The notes: generated by a model from the sequence alone, not told the origin. A DNA stretch of 64,000 bases from Adlercreutzia mucosicola DSM 19490 (GCF_000422625.1 NZ_AUGK01000003.1:114374-178373), one strand, 5' to 3'; numbered from the stretch's first letter, positions 1-8,703 are shown. Program-made: numbers and translations.

Positions 1-2
1 TG

Positions 3-866
3 TCGAGCGACGTGCTCTTCGATATCGAATGCGCTTCGGGCGATGCCCATGTGTACGGCGACTTCGAGGGCCGTTTCGGCCGCGCGCCGGAGCAGGGCGA
101 CTTCGTGGTGCACCGCCGCTGCCAGAAACCCTGCACCCTGGCCATCACCTCACACGATCTCTCGCCGCTCATGGAGCAGATCGGCGAGAACAGCCTCGTA
201 GATTTCGAAACGGCCACGCTCGGTCCCGATGGGGAGCCGGTGTGGTACCGCTACCAGTCGGTGGTGCTCTACGATGACGAGGGCGCGCCGCTGCGCCACG
301 TGGGCCGATTGCTGGATACCAACGAGGCCGCTCAGCGCGAGAGCCAGTTCCGCCGCAAGGCCGAGCGCGATAGTCTCACGGGGCTGTACAATCGCGCCGC
401 TGCCCTCGATCGCATTGAGACGGCCCTGCGCGCCGAGATGCGCCCCTGCACGTTGATCGTGGTGGATGTGGACGACTTCAAACTGGTAAACGACACGTAC
501 GGCCATTTGGAGGGCGACGTGGTGCTGAAGGAGCTGGCGGTGTTCCTCACCCAAGTGATGCGCAAGGAGGATATCGTGGCCCGCATCGGCGGTGACGAGT
601 TCCTCATCTTCGCGCCCGGCTTGGTGGCCGGTCCTGCGACCGATCGCGTGCTGGAGCATTTGGCCCGCGGCCCCTTCGCGGCCCAACGCGCAACCGATGG
701 CGCGGGCCGTCGCGGCAGCCACGCGGCGCCTTCCATCAGCATCGGTGCGGCGTGCTGCGTGACGCCTCCCATGCCCTTCGAAGAGCTGTTCGCCGTGGCC
801 GACAGCAGCCTGTACCAGGCCAAGGAGGCCGGTAAGGCGCGCTACCACCTGACCGTCATCGGCTAG
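3..866 (+). CDS. Diguanylate cyclase (GGDEF) protein, 5' end outside the window
   Basis: The reading frame is open to the window edge, so the true start lies upstream and only the C-terminal part is seen (284 residues counted from a GTG at 12). The last 170 residues are a GGDEF domain that makes cyclic-di-GMP from two GTP. It carries an intact GGDEF signature (about residues 193-197 from that GTG) with RKED five residues upstream, which fits the RxxD inhibitory I-site, so an active, product-inhibited enzyme is likely. The preceding 110 residues (ending in GRLLDTNEA) look like a PAS-type sensor, as in other PAS-GGDEF proteins. What it senses cannot be read from the fragment. Confidence 0.9.
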   Translation, partial: SSDVLFDIECASGDAHVYGDFEGRFGRAPEQGDFVVHRRCQKPCTLAITSHDLSPLMEQIGENSLVDFETATLGPDGEPVWYRYQSVVLYDDEGAPLRHVGRLLDTNEAAQRESQFRRKAERDSLTGLYNRAAALDRIETALRAEMRPCTLIVVDVDDFKLVNDTYGHLEGDVVLKELAVFLTQVMRKEDIVARIGGDEFLIFAPGLVAGPATDRVLEHLARGPFAAQRATDGAGRRGSHAAPSISIGAACCVTPPMPFEELFAVADSSLYQAKEAGKARYHLTVIG

Positions 867-917
867 ACGGCCTGCTCGCTCGCTGTACGCGCGCCGACGG
901 ATGCGCGCAACTTCCCG

Positions 918-1508
918 TTACCCCGCCTTCTGCGCCAGCAGCGGGCCATCGCAGCGCAGTGTGGCGCGCTGCGGGGCGCTGCGTACCAGGTGGGCCAGCT
1001 CGTCCACCGAGCGGGGAAAGTGGCAGCGGTCCAGGTCGCACTGGTCAAAGAACCCGTGGTCGACCATGGAGGCCAGAAAGGTGCGCAGCGGGTCGTAGAA
1101 CCCGTCGACGTTCAACAGGAAGCACTCGTGGGGCCCCATGTCCAAGCGCACGCGGGTGAAGATCTCTGAGATTTCCTCCAGAGTGCCCACGCCGCCGGGC
1201 AGTGCTACGAACATCTCGCCCAGCTCGATCATCTTCGCCTTGCGCTCGCCCATGGTGTCACACACGATCAGCTCGGTCAGGTCGTGCTGGGCCACGCCAG
1301 CCTCGATGAAGAACGCCGGCTCCACGCCGATCACGGGAGCGCCGCCCTCGATGGCGGCGCGGGACACCGCCCCCATCAGCCCTACGGAGCTGCCGCCATA
1401 GACCAGGGCGTGCCCCTCGCGGGCGATCCAGGCGCCCAGTTCGCGGGCGGCCTTTTCGAAAAGCGGGTCGTCGCCGAAGTTCGACCCGCAATACACGGTG
1501 ATGTTCAT
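918..1508 (-). CDS. LOG-family protein (TIGR00730-type, putative nucleotide phosphoribohydrolase)
   Basis: 196 residues, a Rossmann-like fold of the LOG/lysine-decarboxylase-like family. It shows the family signatures YGGSSVGLMG (about 37-46), MGERK (about 86-90) and PGGVGTLEE (about 104-112), the last forming the nucleoside-monophosphate site. Family members split nucleoside 5'-monophosphates to free base and ribose 5-phosphate; in bacteria the physiological role is usually unclear. The start is well placed behind an AGGAGGA ribosome-binding site, and a good promoter lies about 45 bp further upstream, so it is probably transcribed alone, divergently from the VanZ-RDD gene. Confidence 0.9.
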   Translation of the reverse strand: MNITVYCGSNFGDDPLFEKAARELGAWIAREGHALVYGGSSVGLMGAVSRAAIEGGAPVIGVEPAFFIEAGVAQHDLTELIVCDTMGERKAKMIELGEMFVALPGGVGTLEEISEIFTRVRLDMGPHECFLLNVDGFYDPLRTFLASMVDHGFFDQCDLDRCHFPRSVDELAHLVRSAPQRATLRCDGPLLAQKAG

Positions 1509-1553
1509 AGGACTCTCCTCCTAAGTACGTTTCAGCTGGTCGGAGAACCTAGA

Positions 1554-1582
1554 AGCATAGCACCGATGTTCTCGCGGGGCAA
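1554..1582 (-). promoter_or_regulatory. Candidate sigma-70 promoter of the LOG gene
   Basis: On the minus strand TTGCCC is followed by a 17-nt spacer and TATGCT, about 45 nt before the start codon at 1508. Spacing is ideal and both boxes are close to consensus. The same TATGCT -10 recurs in the NagZ promoter at 52.3 kb. Confidence 0.5.
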
Positions 1583-1731
1583 ACCGAACTGGCAGCGGCA
1601 CCAGCGCGAAGCCGGCCGGCGCGTACTCTTACGGAGGCCAATCACTTCACTTACTTTGCTGTCACTTTTGCTGCGCGGCGTTCTTCCCCGCGCTATGCTG
1701 GCCACTCAACGCGGCGAGAGAGAGGCGGCCC

Positions 1732-2754
1732 ATGGGTGCGATCAAGAAATTTCTGGGGAGCTACGGCGAAAACTTCGCCTTGGCCCTGTTGCTGTGGCCG
1801 GTGGTGTCGCTCATGCTCACACTGCCCATTTTGGCCTACCTCTACCATCGCGACGGACGTCTGCGCTTCGGATCGTTCGTGGGCACCTACCTCACGGTGC
1901 TGTACGCCATCGGCATCGTGTGCTTCACGCTGTATCCGCTGCCCTCCGGTGATAGGGGCCTCGGCATCACCTACGGCGTGCCGCCCAACTACAATCCGCT
2001 AGCTTTTATTGGCGACATTCAGAAGGACGGCCTGAAGGCGGTGTTCCAGCTGCTGTTCAACGTGGTGTTCTTCATGCCCCTGGGCTTCATCGCCGGTCGC
2101 CTGCTGCGCCTGCGTTTTCCGACGGCCGTGCTGCTGGGGGCTGCCGTCTCGGCCCTCATCGAAGTGGCGCAGCTGACGGGGCTGTTCGGACTGTACCCCT
2201 TCGCCTATCGCTGCGGAGATGTGGACGACCTCATCACGAACACCCTGGGTGCGGCCGCGGGCTGGCTGTGCGCTTGGCTGCTGGCCCGCGTGGTGCCGCC
2301 GGGAAAGCTGGCCGACGCCGAGCCCACCGATCGTCCGGGGTTCGTGCGCCGCTGCGTGGCTCTGTGGATCGACCTGGTCATTGTGTGGCTTGCGGCCGTG
2401 GTGCCTTACGGCATTGTGGCTCTGGGGATGGAATTCGCCGGCTTCGGCGCGCCTGTGCTGCCTGGCTTCACGGCCAGTCAGGTGGCCAACTTCGCGATTA
2501 CCGGCTGCGGGGTGGCAGCTCTCGTGATCGTGGAGGTGGTTGTTCCCTGGTGCCATGACGGCTCCACCCCTGGTGGCTCTTTCGTGCGCATGACCTGCGA
2601 GATGCATCCGCGCACTTTCTGGTGCCGCGTGCTGTTCTACCTCGCGCGGTCCGCTACGCTGGTGGCGGTCTGCTACTGGTTCCCCGAGGCGGCCCTGATC
2701 CTGCTCATCTTCTACGCCATCAAACGCGAGATGCCCTACGACCTTATTCCCTAG
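1732..2754 (+). CDS. VanZ-like and RDD-domain fusion membrane protein
   Basis: 340 residues, very hydrophobic, about eight predicted membrane helices. The first half (about 40-185) resembles VanZ, with the typical NVVFFMPLGF and ALIEVAQL segments. The second half (about 204-335) resembles an RDD domain, starting with the characteristic RRCVALWIDLVI (Arg then Asp in the first helix). Functions of both domains are poorly defined; VanZ is linked to low-level teicoplanin resistance and some RDD proteins act as ion antiporters. A purine-rich site (GAGAGAGAGG) precedes the ATG. VanZ-RDD fusions are known from Gram-positive genomes, so the architecture itself is not unusual. Confidence 0.8.
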   Translation: MGAIKKFLGSYGENFALALLLWPVVSLMLTLPILAYLYHRDGRLRFGSFVGTYLTVLYAIGIVCFTLYPLPSGDRGLGITYGVPPNYNPLAFIGDIQKDGLKAVFQLLFNVVFFMPLGFIAGRLLRLRFPTAVLLGAAVSALIEVAQLTGLFGLYPFAYRCGDVDDLITNTLGAAAGWLCAWLLARVVPPGKLADAEPTDRPGFVRRCVALWIDLVIVWLAAVVPYGIVALGMEFAGFGAPVLPGFTASQVANFAITGCGVAALVIVEVVVPWCHDGSTPGGSFVRMTCEMHPRTFWCRVLFYLARSATLVAVCYWFPEAALILLIFYAIKREMPYDLIP

Positions 2755-2839
2755 GGGCCCGCTTTTTGTGCAGGTGCTCGGCAGCTTGCGGGGTGCCTGT
2801 GCCGCGCGCGGATGTGAAACCCGTTCGCAACGGGGGTCG

Positions 2840-2848
2840 TGCCATAAT
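2840..2848 (+). promoter_or_regulatory. Candidate extended -10 promoter of the uracil permease gene
   Basis: TGCCATAAT reads as an extended -10 element (TGn followed by CATAAT), about 90 nt before the GTG start; no good -35 is visible. The same TGCCATAATG(G/A)GCGG string occurs before purC at 58.2 kb. I see no PyrR-type attenuator in the leader. Confidence 0.35.
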
Positions 2849-2936
2849 GGGCGGCGGCCTGGGGAAGGCGGGCGCGGTGCCGACCGCGCTGCCTCCCGGG
2901 GCGGTCCTCTGCCCAACGCGACGATTCGAGGTTTCT

Positions 2937-4346
2937 GTGAGCGATACCAAGACCGTGCCCACCATGGGCGCCCCCGATGCCGATGATGCTGTCTACGACG
3001 GACGCACCCTCGGCGCGCCGAAGATGACCATCTTCGGCGTCCAGCACATGTTCGCCATGTTCGGCGCCACTATTTTGGTGCCGACGCTCACGGGCCTGTC
3101 GGTGTCGGCGACCCTGCTGTTCGCCGGCTTGGGCACGCTGCTGTTCCACTTCATTTCCAAGGGGAAGGTGCCGGCGTTCCTCGGCTCTTCTTTCGCGTTC
3201 ATCGCCGGTTACGCGGCCATCGCGCCGAACGGGGAGGCGCATCTTCTGCCCTACGCTTGCTTGGGCGTGGCCTGCGCGGGCCTGCTGTATCTGGTGATTT
3301 CCGCCCTGTTCAAGGTGTTCGGGCCCCGGCGGATCATGCGTTTCTTCCCGCCCGTGGTCACCGGCCCCATCGTCATCTGCATCGGGCTGATCCTGGCCTC
3401 GTCGGCCATTGCGAACTGCGAGACGAACTGGCCTGTGGCGCTGGTGGCCATCATTATTATCGTGATCAGCAACATCTGGGGCCGCGGCATGATCCGTATT
3501 ATCCCCATTCTGCTCGGCGTGATCGGCTCCTACCTGGCCGCGGCCTTCGCCGGCGCCGTGGACTTTACGCCCGTGGCCGATGCCGCCTGGATCGGCCTGC
3601 CGGTGCTGTGGGATAACACGGTGTTCTCGCTGTTCGGCGCCGATTTCGACGCGGGCCTGGCTATCACGGCCATTATCACCATCATGCCGCTGGCCTTCGC
3701 CACCATCATCGAGCACATCGGCGACATGTCGGCCATCAGCTCCACCTGCAATCGCAACTACATCGCCGAGCCCGGCCTGCACCGCACCCTGCTCGGTGAT
3801 GGCCTGGCCACCATCGTGGCGTCGCTGTTCGGCGCCCCGGCCAATACCACCTACGGCGAGAACACCGGCGTGCTCGCCCTGACCCGCGTGTTCGATCCGC
3901 GCGTGGTGCGCATCGCCGCCTGCTTCGCCATCCTGTTCTCGTTCTGCCCGAAGTTCGCGGCGGTCATTTCCTGCATGCCGGCCTGTGTGATCGGCGGCGT
4001 GTCGCTCGTGTTGTACGGCATGATCTCGGCCGTGGGCATCCGCAACCTGGTAGAGAATCACGTGGACTTCATGATGAGCCGCAATGTGCTGATCACGGCC
4101 CTGATTCTGGTGCTGTCGCTGGGCATCGCCTACAGCGCGGCCGGCGCTATCACCTTCGAGGTGGGCGGCGTGACCGTAGCGCTGTCGGGTCTGGCCGTGG
4201 GCTCTATCGTGGGCATTGCGCTGAACATTATTCTGCCGGGAAAGGAGGAGGGCTGGGATGGTGGCCTGGCCGCCGAGGCCGAGGCCGACGACGTGCCCCT
4301 GCCCCTGGAGGCCGAGGTCACGAACTTGCCCATCGCTGAGAGGTAG
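2937..4346 (+). CDS. uraA: Uracil permease, NCS2 (nucleobase:cation symporter-2) family
   Basis: 469 residues from a GTG at 2937, chosen because GAGG lies 6 nt upstream and because the longer open frame runs back into the VanZ-RDD gene. It has about 12-14 membrane helices. Recognisable NCS2 features include GVQHMFAMFGATILVPTLTG near the N-terminus and EHIGDMSAIS / APANTTYGENTGV in the later helices, the TTYGENTG form being typical of uracil-type (UraA) members rather than xanthine/urate carriers. It imports uracil with protons across the cytoplasmic membrane for pyrimidine salvage. The C-terminal tail after PGKEEGWDGG is acidic and poorly conserved. It is followed by a strong bidirectional terminator. 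Confidence 0.92.
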   Translation: MSDTKTVPTMGAPDADDAVYDGRTLGAPKMTIFGVQHMFAMFGATILVPTLTGLSVSATLLFAGLGTLLFHFISKGKVPAFLGSSFAFIAGYAAIAPNGEAHLLPYACLGVACAGLLYLVISALFKVFGPRRIMRFFPPVVTGPIVICIGLILASSAIANCETNWPVALVAIIIIVISNIWGRGMIRIIPILLGVIGSYLAAAFAGAVDFTPVADAAWIGLPVLWDNTVFSLFGADFDAGLAITAIITIMPLAFATIIEHIGDMSAISSTCNRNYIAEPGLHRTLLGDGLATIVASLFGAPANTTYGENTGVLALTRVFDPRVVRIAACFAILFSFCPKFAAVISCMPACVIGGVSLVLYGMISAVGIRNLVENHVDFMMSRNVLITALILVLSLGIAYSAAGAITFEVGGVTVALSGLAVGSIVGIALNIILPGKEEGWDGGLAAEAEADDVPLPLEAEVTNLPIAER

Positions 4347-4366
4347 GCGGACGCGCGCATCTCTCC

Positions 4367-4494
4367 GGAGTGTCCCGGGGAAGGCCCCCGTGCTCGGTCA
4401 GGTCCTCGCTTTCGAAAAAACGGGTGTAACGAGGATACACCCGTTTTTCCGAGACTGCGGAATCTGCGCGCGGGGGCCTTCCCCGGGACACTCC
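4367..4494. repeat. Nested intergenic palindrome (24-bp outer arms, 80-nt spacer)
   Basis: Outer arms at 4367-4390 and 4471-4494 are perfect reverse complements over 24 bp (left arm begins GGAGTGTCCCGGGG). They enclose a second, 13-bp palindrome at 4416-4448 that is a normal terminator. The element sits between the convergent uraA and DUF488 genes, and the right arm ends five bases before the DUF488 stop. It belongs to the set of long-spacer inverted repeats described in the findings. Confidence 0.85.
4416..4448. terminator. Bidirectional intrinsic terminator, uraA / DUF488
   Basis: Perfect 13-bp stem (AAAAACGGGTGTA and TACACCCGTTTTT) with a 7-nt loop, giving a U-tract on either strand between two convergent genes. 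Confidence 0.85.
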
Positions 4495-4498
4495 TGCG

Positions 4499-4894
4499 TT
4501 ATTGGGCTTGCGGCTCGGGTGCCGGCGCGGCCTCGTGGTCGCGGAGCCATTGGGCGAGCACTACCGCCTCGTTCTCCTGCTTGTTGCGGGCCGCGTAGAG
4601 CAAGGTGACGCGCGGGTAGGCGGCCATTTCGGGACCTGCCAGCTTCTTTGCGAAGGCCAGCGCTTCAGGGTTGGCGTTCAGCTCTTTCACGTACTTCTCC
4701 TGGAAGGCGGCCCAGTGGGCGGGGTCGTGACCGAAGGCCTTCCGCAGCTCCGTTGAAGGAGCGAGGAACTTCGCCCACTCGTCGTAGTGCACACGGGCCC
4801 GGGTCAGGCCGCGAGGCCAGAGTCGATCGACGAGCACCCGGTAGCCGTCGCTTTCTTCGTAGGGCTCGTATACACGTTTGATCTGGATTTTCAT
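4499..4894 (-). CDS. DUF488 family protein
   Basis: 131 residues from the ATG at 4894, chosen over an upstream start because AAGGAGG lies 8 nt before it. The motifs RVYEPYEESDGYRVLVDRLW, PRGL near the N-terminus and LLYAARNKQENEAVVL near the C-terminus define the DUF488 (YeaO-like) family of small soluble proteins, whose biochemical role is unknown. The gene faces uraA across a shared terminator and has its own transcript on the minus strand. Confidence 0.85.
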   Translation of the reverse strand: MKIQIKRVYEPYEESDGYRVLVDRLWPRGLTRARVHYDEWAKFLAPSTELRKAFGHDPAHWAAFQEKYVKELNANPEALAFAKKLAGPEMAAYPRVTLLYAARNKQENEAVVLAQWLRDHEAAPAPEPQAQ

Positions 4895-5038
4895 CGAGGA
4901 TGCCTCCTTGAGATGCTGGTGAGTCAACTCCGATTATCGCGCATGCCCCGGTCTCGCGGCGTCGCTCTGCGGGTCCTGTAAGCAAACCGCCCTTCTCTTG
5001 TTATGGAAGTGCTCTCGGCAAGTAGGGCTTCAAAACAA

Positions 5039-5081
5039 GAGGCGCGGCGGAATCGGCTCGAAAACCGATCCACCGCGCCTC
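5039..5081 (-). terminator. Terminator of the alcohol dehydrogenase operon
   Basis: GC-rich hairpin, arms at 5039-5056 and 5065-5081 with one bulge, read on the minus strand and followed by CTTGTTTTG. It lies 27 bp past the dehydrogenase stop codon. Confidence 0.75.
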
Positions 5082-5107
5082 GCTCGGTGACGTTGCGTGA
5101 CGGTGCC

Positions 5108-6280
5108 CTACAGGGCCAGGCGGTAGATTTCCGCCGCGTCCTCCAGAGTCAGCCTCTTGAAGCTACCGAAGGGAACGCCCTTGTTCTGGGCCAGGGTGGG
5201 CAGCATCTTCGGGATGTCGGCCTCCTCCACACCCAGCTCGGCCAAGGTGGTGGGCATTCCCAGGCTCGCGAAGAAGCTGCGGGTCTCGTCGATGGCCGAC
5301 AGCGCGTCGGCGTTCGCGTCGCCGGTGGGGGTGAGCCCGAAGACCGCCTGGCCGTAGAAGGCGAAGCGGGTCGGGTTCTCGCTGTACACATATTCCATCC
5401 AGGCGGGGAACATGACCGCCAGGCCCGCGCCGTGGGTGATGGCCGGGTCCAAGGCCGACAGCTCGTGCTCAAGTCCGTGGGTGGCCCAGTCCTCGTGGCG
5501 TCCCACGCCGGCGAGTCCCTGGTGGCAGAGCATGCCCGTCCACATGATGTTCGCGCGGGCGTCGTAGTTCTCTGGATCGGCCAGCACGCGGGGCGCCTCG
5601 GCGCGGATGGTGTTCATGAGCGACAGGTTCAGGTTGTCGGTCACGGGCACCGCGCCCACGTCGTCGAAGAAGCGCTCCAGCAGGTGGCAGTACATGTCCG
5701 TGAGGCCCGCGGCTGTCTGGAAAGGCGGCAGGGTGAAGGTGAGCTCGGGGTTCATGAAGGCGAACTTCGGGCGATGGGCGTTGTTGGCATAACCGGTCTT
5801 CAGGCCCAGCTCGTCGTTGGAGACGACGGTGTTCTTCGAGGCCTCGCTGCCGGCGGCCGGAATGGTGAGCACCACGGCGATGGGCAGCACGTCGTGATCG
5901 AGGGCCTTCGTCTCGAAGAGCTCCCATACGTCGCAGTCGACGCAGGCGCCGTTGGCGATGGCCTTGGCCGAGTCGATGACCGACCCGCCGCCCACGGCCA
6001 GAATCCAGTCCACACCACCCTCCTTGCACAGCCGCACGCCCTCGCGCACCAGCGTGATCTCGGGGTTCGGGCGTACGCCGCCCAGCTCGATATGCTCGAT
6101 ACCGGCGGCGTCGAGTGACGCACAGACGCGATCGATGAGTCCCGAGCGGCGGGCGCTCTCGCCGCCGAAGTGCACGAGCACGCGGCGGGCGCCGGCTTCG
6201 GACAGCTTGGCGCCGACCTGCTCCTCGGCGCGGCGGCCGAACACGAAGTGGGTGGGGGAGACGAATTCGAAGTTCTCCAT
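5108..6280 (-). CDS. Iron-containing alcohol dehydrogenase (butanol dehydrogenase-like)
   Basis: 390 residues, group III alcohol dehydrogenase. The dinucleotide-binding signature GGGSVIDSAK is at about 95-104, and the metal ligands are visible as D and H in GLTDMYCHLLERF and in the two later histidines (HGLEHELSA and ITHGAGLAVMFPAWM). It resembles the BDH subgroup, which reduces aldehydes with NAD(P)H; the substrate cannot be told from sequence. The start follows GAAAGGAC. It begins 11 bp after the HipA-like gene, so the two are very likely one operon, an unusual pairing. A hairpin terminator follows. Confidence 0.92.
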   Translation of the reverse strand: MENFEFVSPTHFVFGRRAEEQVGAKLSEAGARRVLVHFGGESARRSGLIDRVCASLDAAGIEHIELGGVRPNPEITLVREGVRLCKEGGVDWILAVGGGSVIDSAKAIANGACVDCDVWELFETKALDHDVLPIAVVLTIPAAGSEASKNTVVSNDELGLKTGYANNAHRPKFAFMNPELTFTLPPFQTAAGLTDMYCHLLERFFDDVGAVPVTDNLNLSLMNTIRAEAPRVLADPENYDARANIMWTGMLCHQGLAGVGRHEDWATHGLEHELSALDPAITHGAGLAVMFPAWMEYVYSENPTRFAFYGQAVFGLTPTGDANADALSAIDETRSFFASLGMPTTLAELGVEEADIPKMLPTLAQNKGVPFGSFKRLTLEDAAEIYRLAL

Positions 6281-6291
6281 GAAAGTCCTTT

Positions 6292-7494
6292 CTATTGGGC
6301 GATACGGTCGAGTAGCTCTATTTTTTTGCGCACGGCGTCGACGATGGTGGCAACGCGGCGCTCGGGGATGTTGGGGTTCTTCGCGAGGATGATGCCCACC
6401 TGCTCGGCATAGCCGTCCAGCAGGGCGGCGTCGTACCAGTCGAAGTAGCCGTCGAACAGGCGCAGCTGGTCAGCCGGCTTCATGCCGTTCATCTTGAAGG
6501 GCTTGGCCATGTACAGAAAGTCGCCGGGAACTTCCAGCAGCTCGGCATTGGACCACAGGCACGACCCCGTGTCGAACACCGGTGCGATGCCGGTCACCTC
6601 CAGGGTTTCCACGTTGCGGATGATGCCGAAGTTGCGGTAGTGGCGGTCGCGGTTGGCCAGCACGAAATCGCCGGCGAACATCTGGGCGAGCGCGGTCATG
6701 GTCTCGTCGCGATCAAGCCCGAGATCTTCCAGCCGCTTCACGTAGAACCCGAGGTCCGACAGGTTGTTCGGCTGCTTCACGTTGCGGATGACATCCCAGG
6801 CGGCGATAAGCTCCTCGTCGGGTCCCAGCAGGTTGGCGCAGGCGGAATAGATGCGGCGTCCGTCCTCGAACAGCTCGTAGGGCGTGAACGTGCCGGGCTC
6901 CATGATGCGCTCGTGCAGTGCCGTGGCAGCCACCTCGTTGTAGGGCTCCTGATTAACGAAGCCCACCCCCGATTTCAGCAGCACGCGCTTCCCGTTCACG
7001 ATCTTCCACTTCTTCAGGAGGTCGCCGCCGAGGGTGCTGTTGGGCGATGACAGGTTCACCGTGTGGTAGTCGGGCGCATCGGGGGACGAGCCCGCCGAAT
7101 CCTGGCCGAGTGTGAGGAAGCCCAAATCGTCGGAGAAGTCGTTGTCGAAGAAGTTGACGTCGTCCCAGCGCTTCGGGTCGTCCTCGTCGTTGAGCCAGTA
7201 GCGGTCGGAAAGCGAAAGCCCGAAGCTCTTCTCGGCCAGCACTAGCGTGCTTTCCAGCTGCAGGTTCTCGAGCAGACGCTTGATCTGCGCACGCGAGGCT
7301 GGAATGGCGCGGTGGTGCCACCAGTAGTTCAGCTCGGCCTTCGAGATCTCGCCGTGGCGGTCGGTAAGCCCGAAGGGCGCTGCCTCGGGAGCGATCACCG
7401 TGCGGATGCGCACGGCCTTGTGGTCGTCCAGGTCGTAATCGAACGAGAGCACCGGCGTGTTCTTGTTCATAAGCGTGTAGTGGGCAGTCGCCAT
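6292..7494 (-). CDS. HipA-like Ser/Thr kinase-fold protein without a HipB partner
   Basis: 400 residues from the ATG at 7494 (GGAAGG and GGTGAG upstream; the longer open frame runs into unrelated DNA). The C-terminal half carries the HipA/PI3-4-kinase-like catalytic motif NRDRHYRNFG (about 281-290) and a following PVFDTG (about 306-310), matching the catalytic Asp/Asn and the metal-binding Asp. GGDLLKKW (156-163) and the Lys in VLLKSG (174) fit the nucleotide-binding region. HipA kinases phosphorylate GltX or other targets and normally sit beside an XRE-type HipB; none is present here. The N-terminal 140 residues resemble no family I know. Being co-transcribed with an alcohol dehydrogenase, it may be a housekeeping or stress kinase rather than a toxin. 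Confidence 0.8.
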   Translation of the reverse strand: MATAHYTLMNKNTPVLSFDYDLDDHKAVRIRTVIAPEAAPFGLTDRHGEISKAELNYWWHHRAIPASRAQIKRLLENLQLESTLVLAEKSFGLSLSDRYWLNDEDDPKRWDDVNFFDNDFSDDLGFLTLGQDSAGSSPDAPDYHTVNLSSPNSTLGGDLLKKWKIVNGKRVLLKSGVGFVNQEPYNEVAATALHERIMEPGTFTPYELFEDGRRIYSACANLLGPDEELIAAWDVIRNVKQPNNLSDLGFYVKRLEDLGLDRDETMTALAQMFAGDFVLANRDRHYRNFGIIRNVETLEVTGIAPVFDTGSCLWSNAELLEVPGDFLYMAKPFKMNGMKPADQLRLFDGYFDWYDAALLDGYAEQVGIILAKNPNIPERRVATIVDAVRKKIELLDRIAQ

Positions 7495-7536
7495 CGACTC
7501 ACCGCCTTCCAAAGCCCTTTCATACAACGTCCCCTC

Positions 7537-7542
7537 ATTATA
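7537..7542 (-). promoter_or_regulatory. Candidate -10 box of the hipA-like/adh operon
   Basis: A perfect TATAAT on the minus strand, 43 nt before the ATG at 7494. No convincing -35 at 16-18 nt. Confidence 0.35.
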
Positions 7543-7581
7543 AGGGAGGCGGCGTTGCGCAAGCGCAATAAGCGGAAAACC

Positions 7582-8611
7582 TCGCGGCGTCTCGCCTCGA
7601 CTGCCCCTTCGGGGCTCAGGATTGAGGTTGGCTGGCGTGGGCGTCGCTGGCATCGCGGCCGCTGCCGGTATGGCAGGTTGCGCGCCGAGCGAGCCCTTGT
7701 CTTCCACTGCGGAATCGGGCGAGAGCGGCGCAACGACCACGGTCAAGCATTCCTGGGAGGTCAAGCCCGAGCCCATTACCGACATCGCGGAAACGGTCGA
7801 CGCCGGCCGTGTTGTGGGGGCTATCGCCAAGGGCGAGGACGGCGTCTACCGCCAGTACAATGCCGGCAAGGGCGTGGTGCTGTGCACGGGAGACATCGGC
7901 GGCAACGAGGAGATGGTCGAGACGTTTCCCCCGGTGTCCTTGCGCCCCGACGGTATTTTCTATATGCCCGACGGCTGCAACGACGCGCTGGGCCATCAAA
8001 TGGCCCTCTGGTGCGGCGCCGACTTCCAGCATGATCCTGCCGCTCCCATGACCCATGCGGTCGCCGGCCCCGGTCAGGTTCTGTCTTGCCAGGACATCGG
8101 CTGGCTGATGGTGAATCGCGATGGTCGTCGTTTTGTGGACGAGAATACTCCCGCTGCCATCGAGGCCGGTGTGGAAGAGGGCGTTATGTGGAAGGCCGAC
8201 ACCCTGGAGGATTTGGCGGCGCAGCTTGGGATCAAGGGCACGGACACGTTCCTCGCCACCGTTGAGCGCTACAACACGCTGTGCGCGGAGGGCCATGACC
8301 GCGACTTCGGCAAGGACGACAAGTGGATGAAGTCGAGCATCGTCACGCCGCCGTTCTACGCCACGAAGGTGACGGCCATCACCATGACGATCCAGTTCGG
8401 CCTCAACTGCAACGACCAGCTGCAGGTGTGCGACGCGGACGACAACCCCATTGAGGGCCTGTACGCGGCGGGCAATACCTGCGGCAACTTCTTCGCCTGC
8501 GACTACCCGCTGCTGACCCCCGGCGTGAGCCATGGTCGCGACATCACGTTCGGCCGCGTGCTGGGCGAGGCGCTGGCCAAGGGCGAGAAGATCACCTTCG
8601 AGGAAGCCTAG
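7582..8611 (+). pseudogene. Remnant of a Tat/lipobox FAD-dependent fumarate-reductase-like flavoprotein
   Basis: The C-terminal 230 residues are clearly an FAD-binding reductase of the fumarate/urocanate-reductase type: GKGVVLCTGDIGGNEEM, GWLMVNRDGRRFVDEN, and the end GLYAAGNTCGNFF plus FGRVLGEALAKGEKI. The N-terminus is a broken signal: TSRR is in one frame (7579-7590) and the hydrophobic core AGVGVAGIAAAAGMAGCAPSE is in another (from 7622). The sequence then jumps from ITDIAETVDA straight to GRVVGAIAKGEDG. The expected Rossmann GxGxxG flavin motif and the first catalytic part (over 150 residues) are missing, so no FAD could be held. Such genes are highly multiplied in Eggerthellaceae; this copy looks recently inactivated by an in-frame deletion plus a frameshift in the signal. 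Confidence 0.8.
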
Positions 8612-8669
8612 GGGCGCACTGTCTTCATCCGAGCGCTTCGGTTCTCCCTCCCGCCGAGAGCGCATGGCA

Positions 8670-8703
8670 AACGGGGAGCCTCGTTGCGGGGCTCCCCGTT
8701 CTG
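8670..8703 (+). terminator. Terminator after the flavoprotein remnant
   Basis: Perfect 11-bp stem (AACGGGGAGCC and GGCTCCCCGTT) with a 9-nt loop; only a weak T-run follows. Confidence 0.55.

Noticed and set aside
2622..2936. N-terminal extension of the uracil permease
   Set aside because: It overlaps the end of the VanZ-RDD gene in another frame and lacks family similarity; the GTG at 2937 has a ribosome-binding site.
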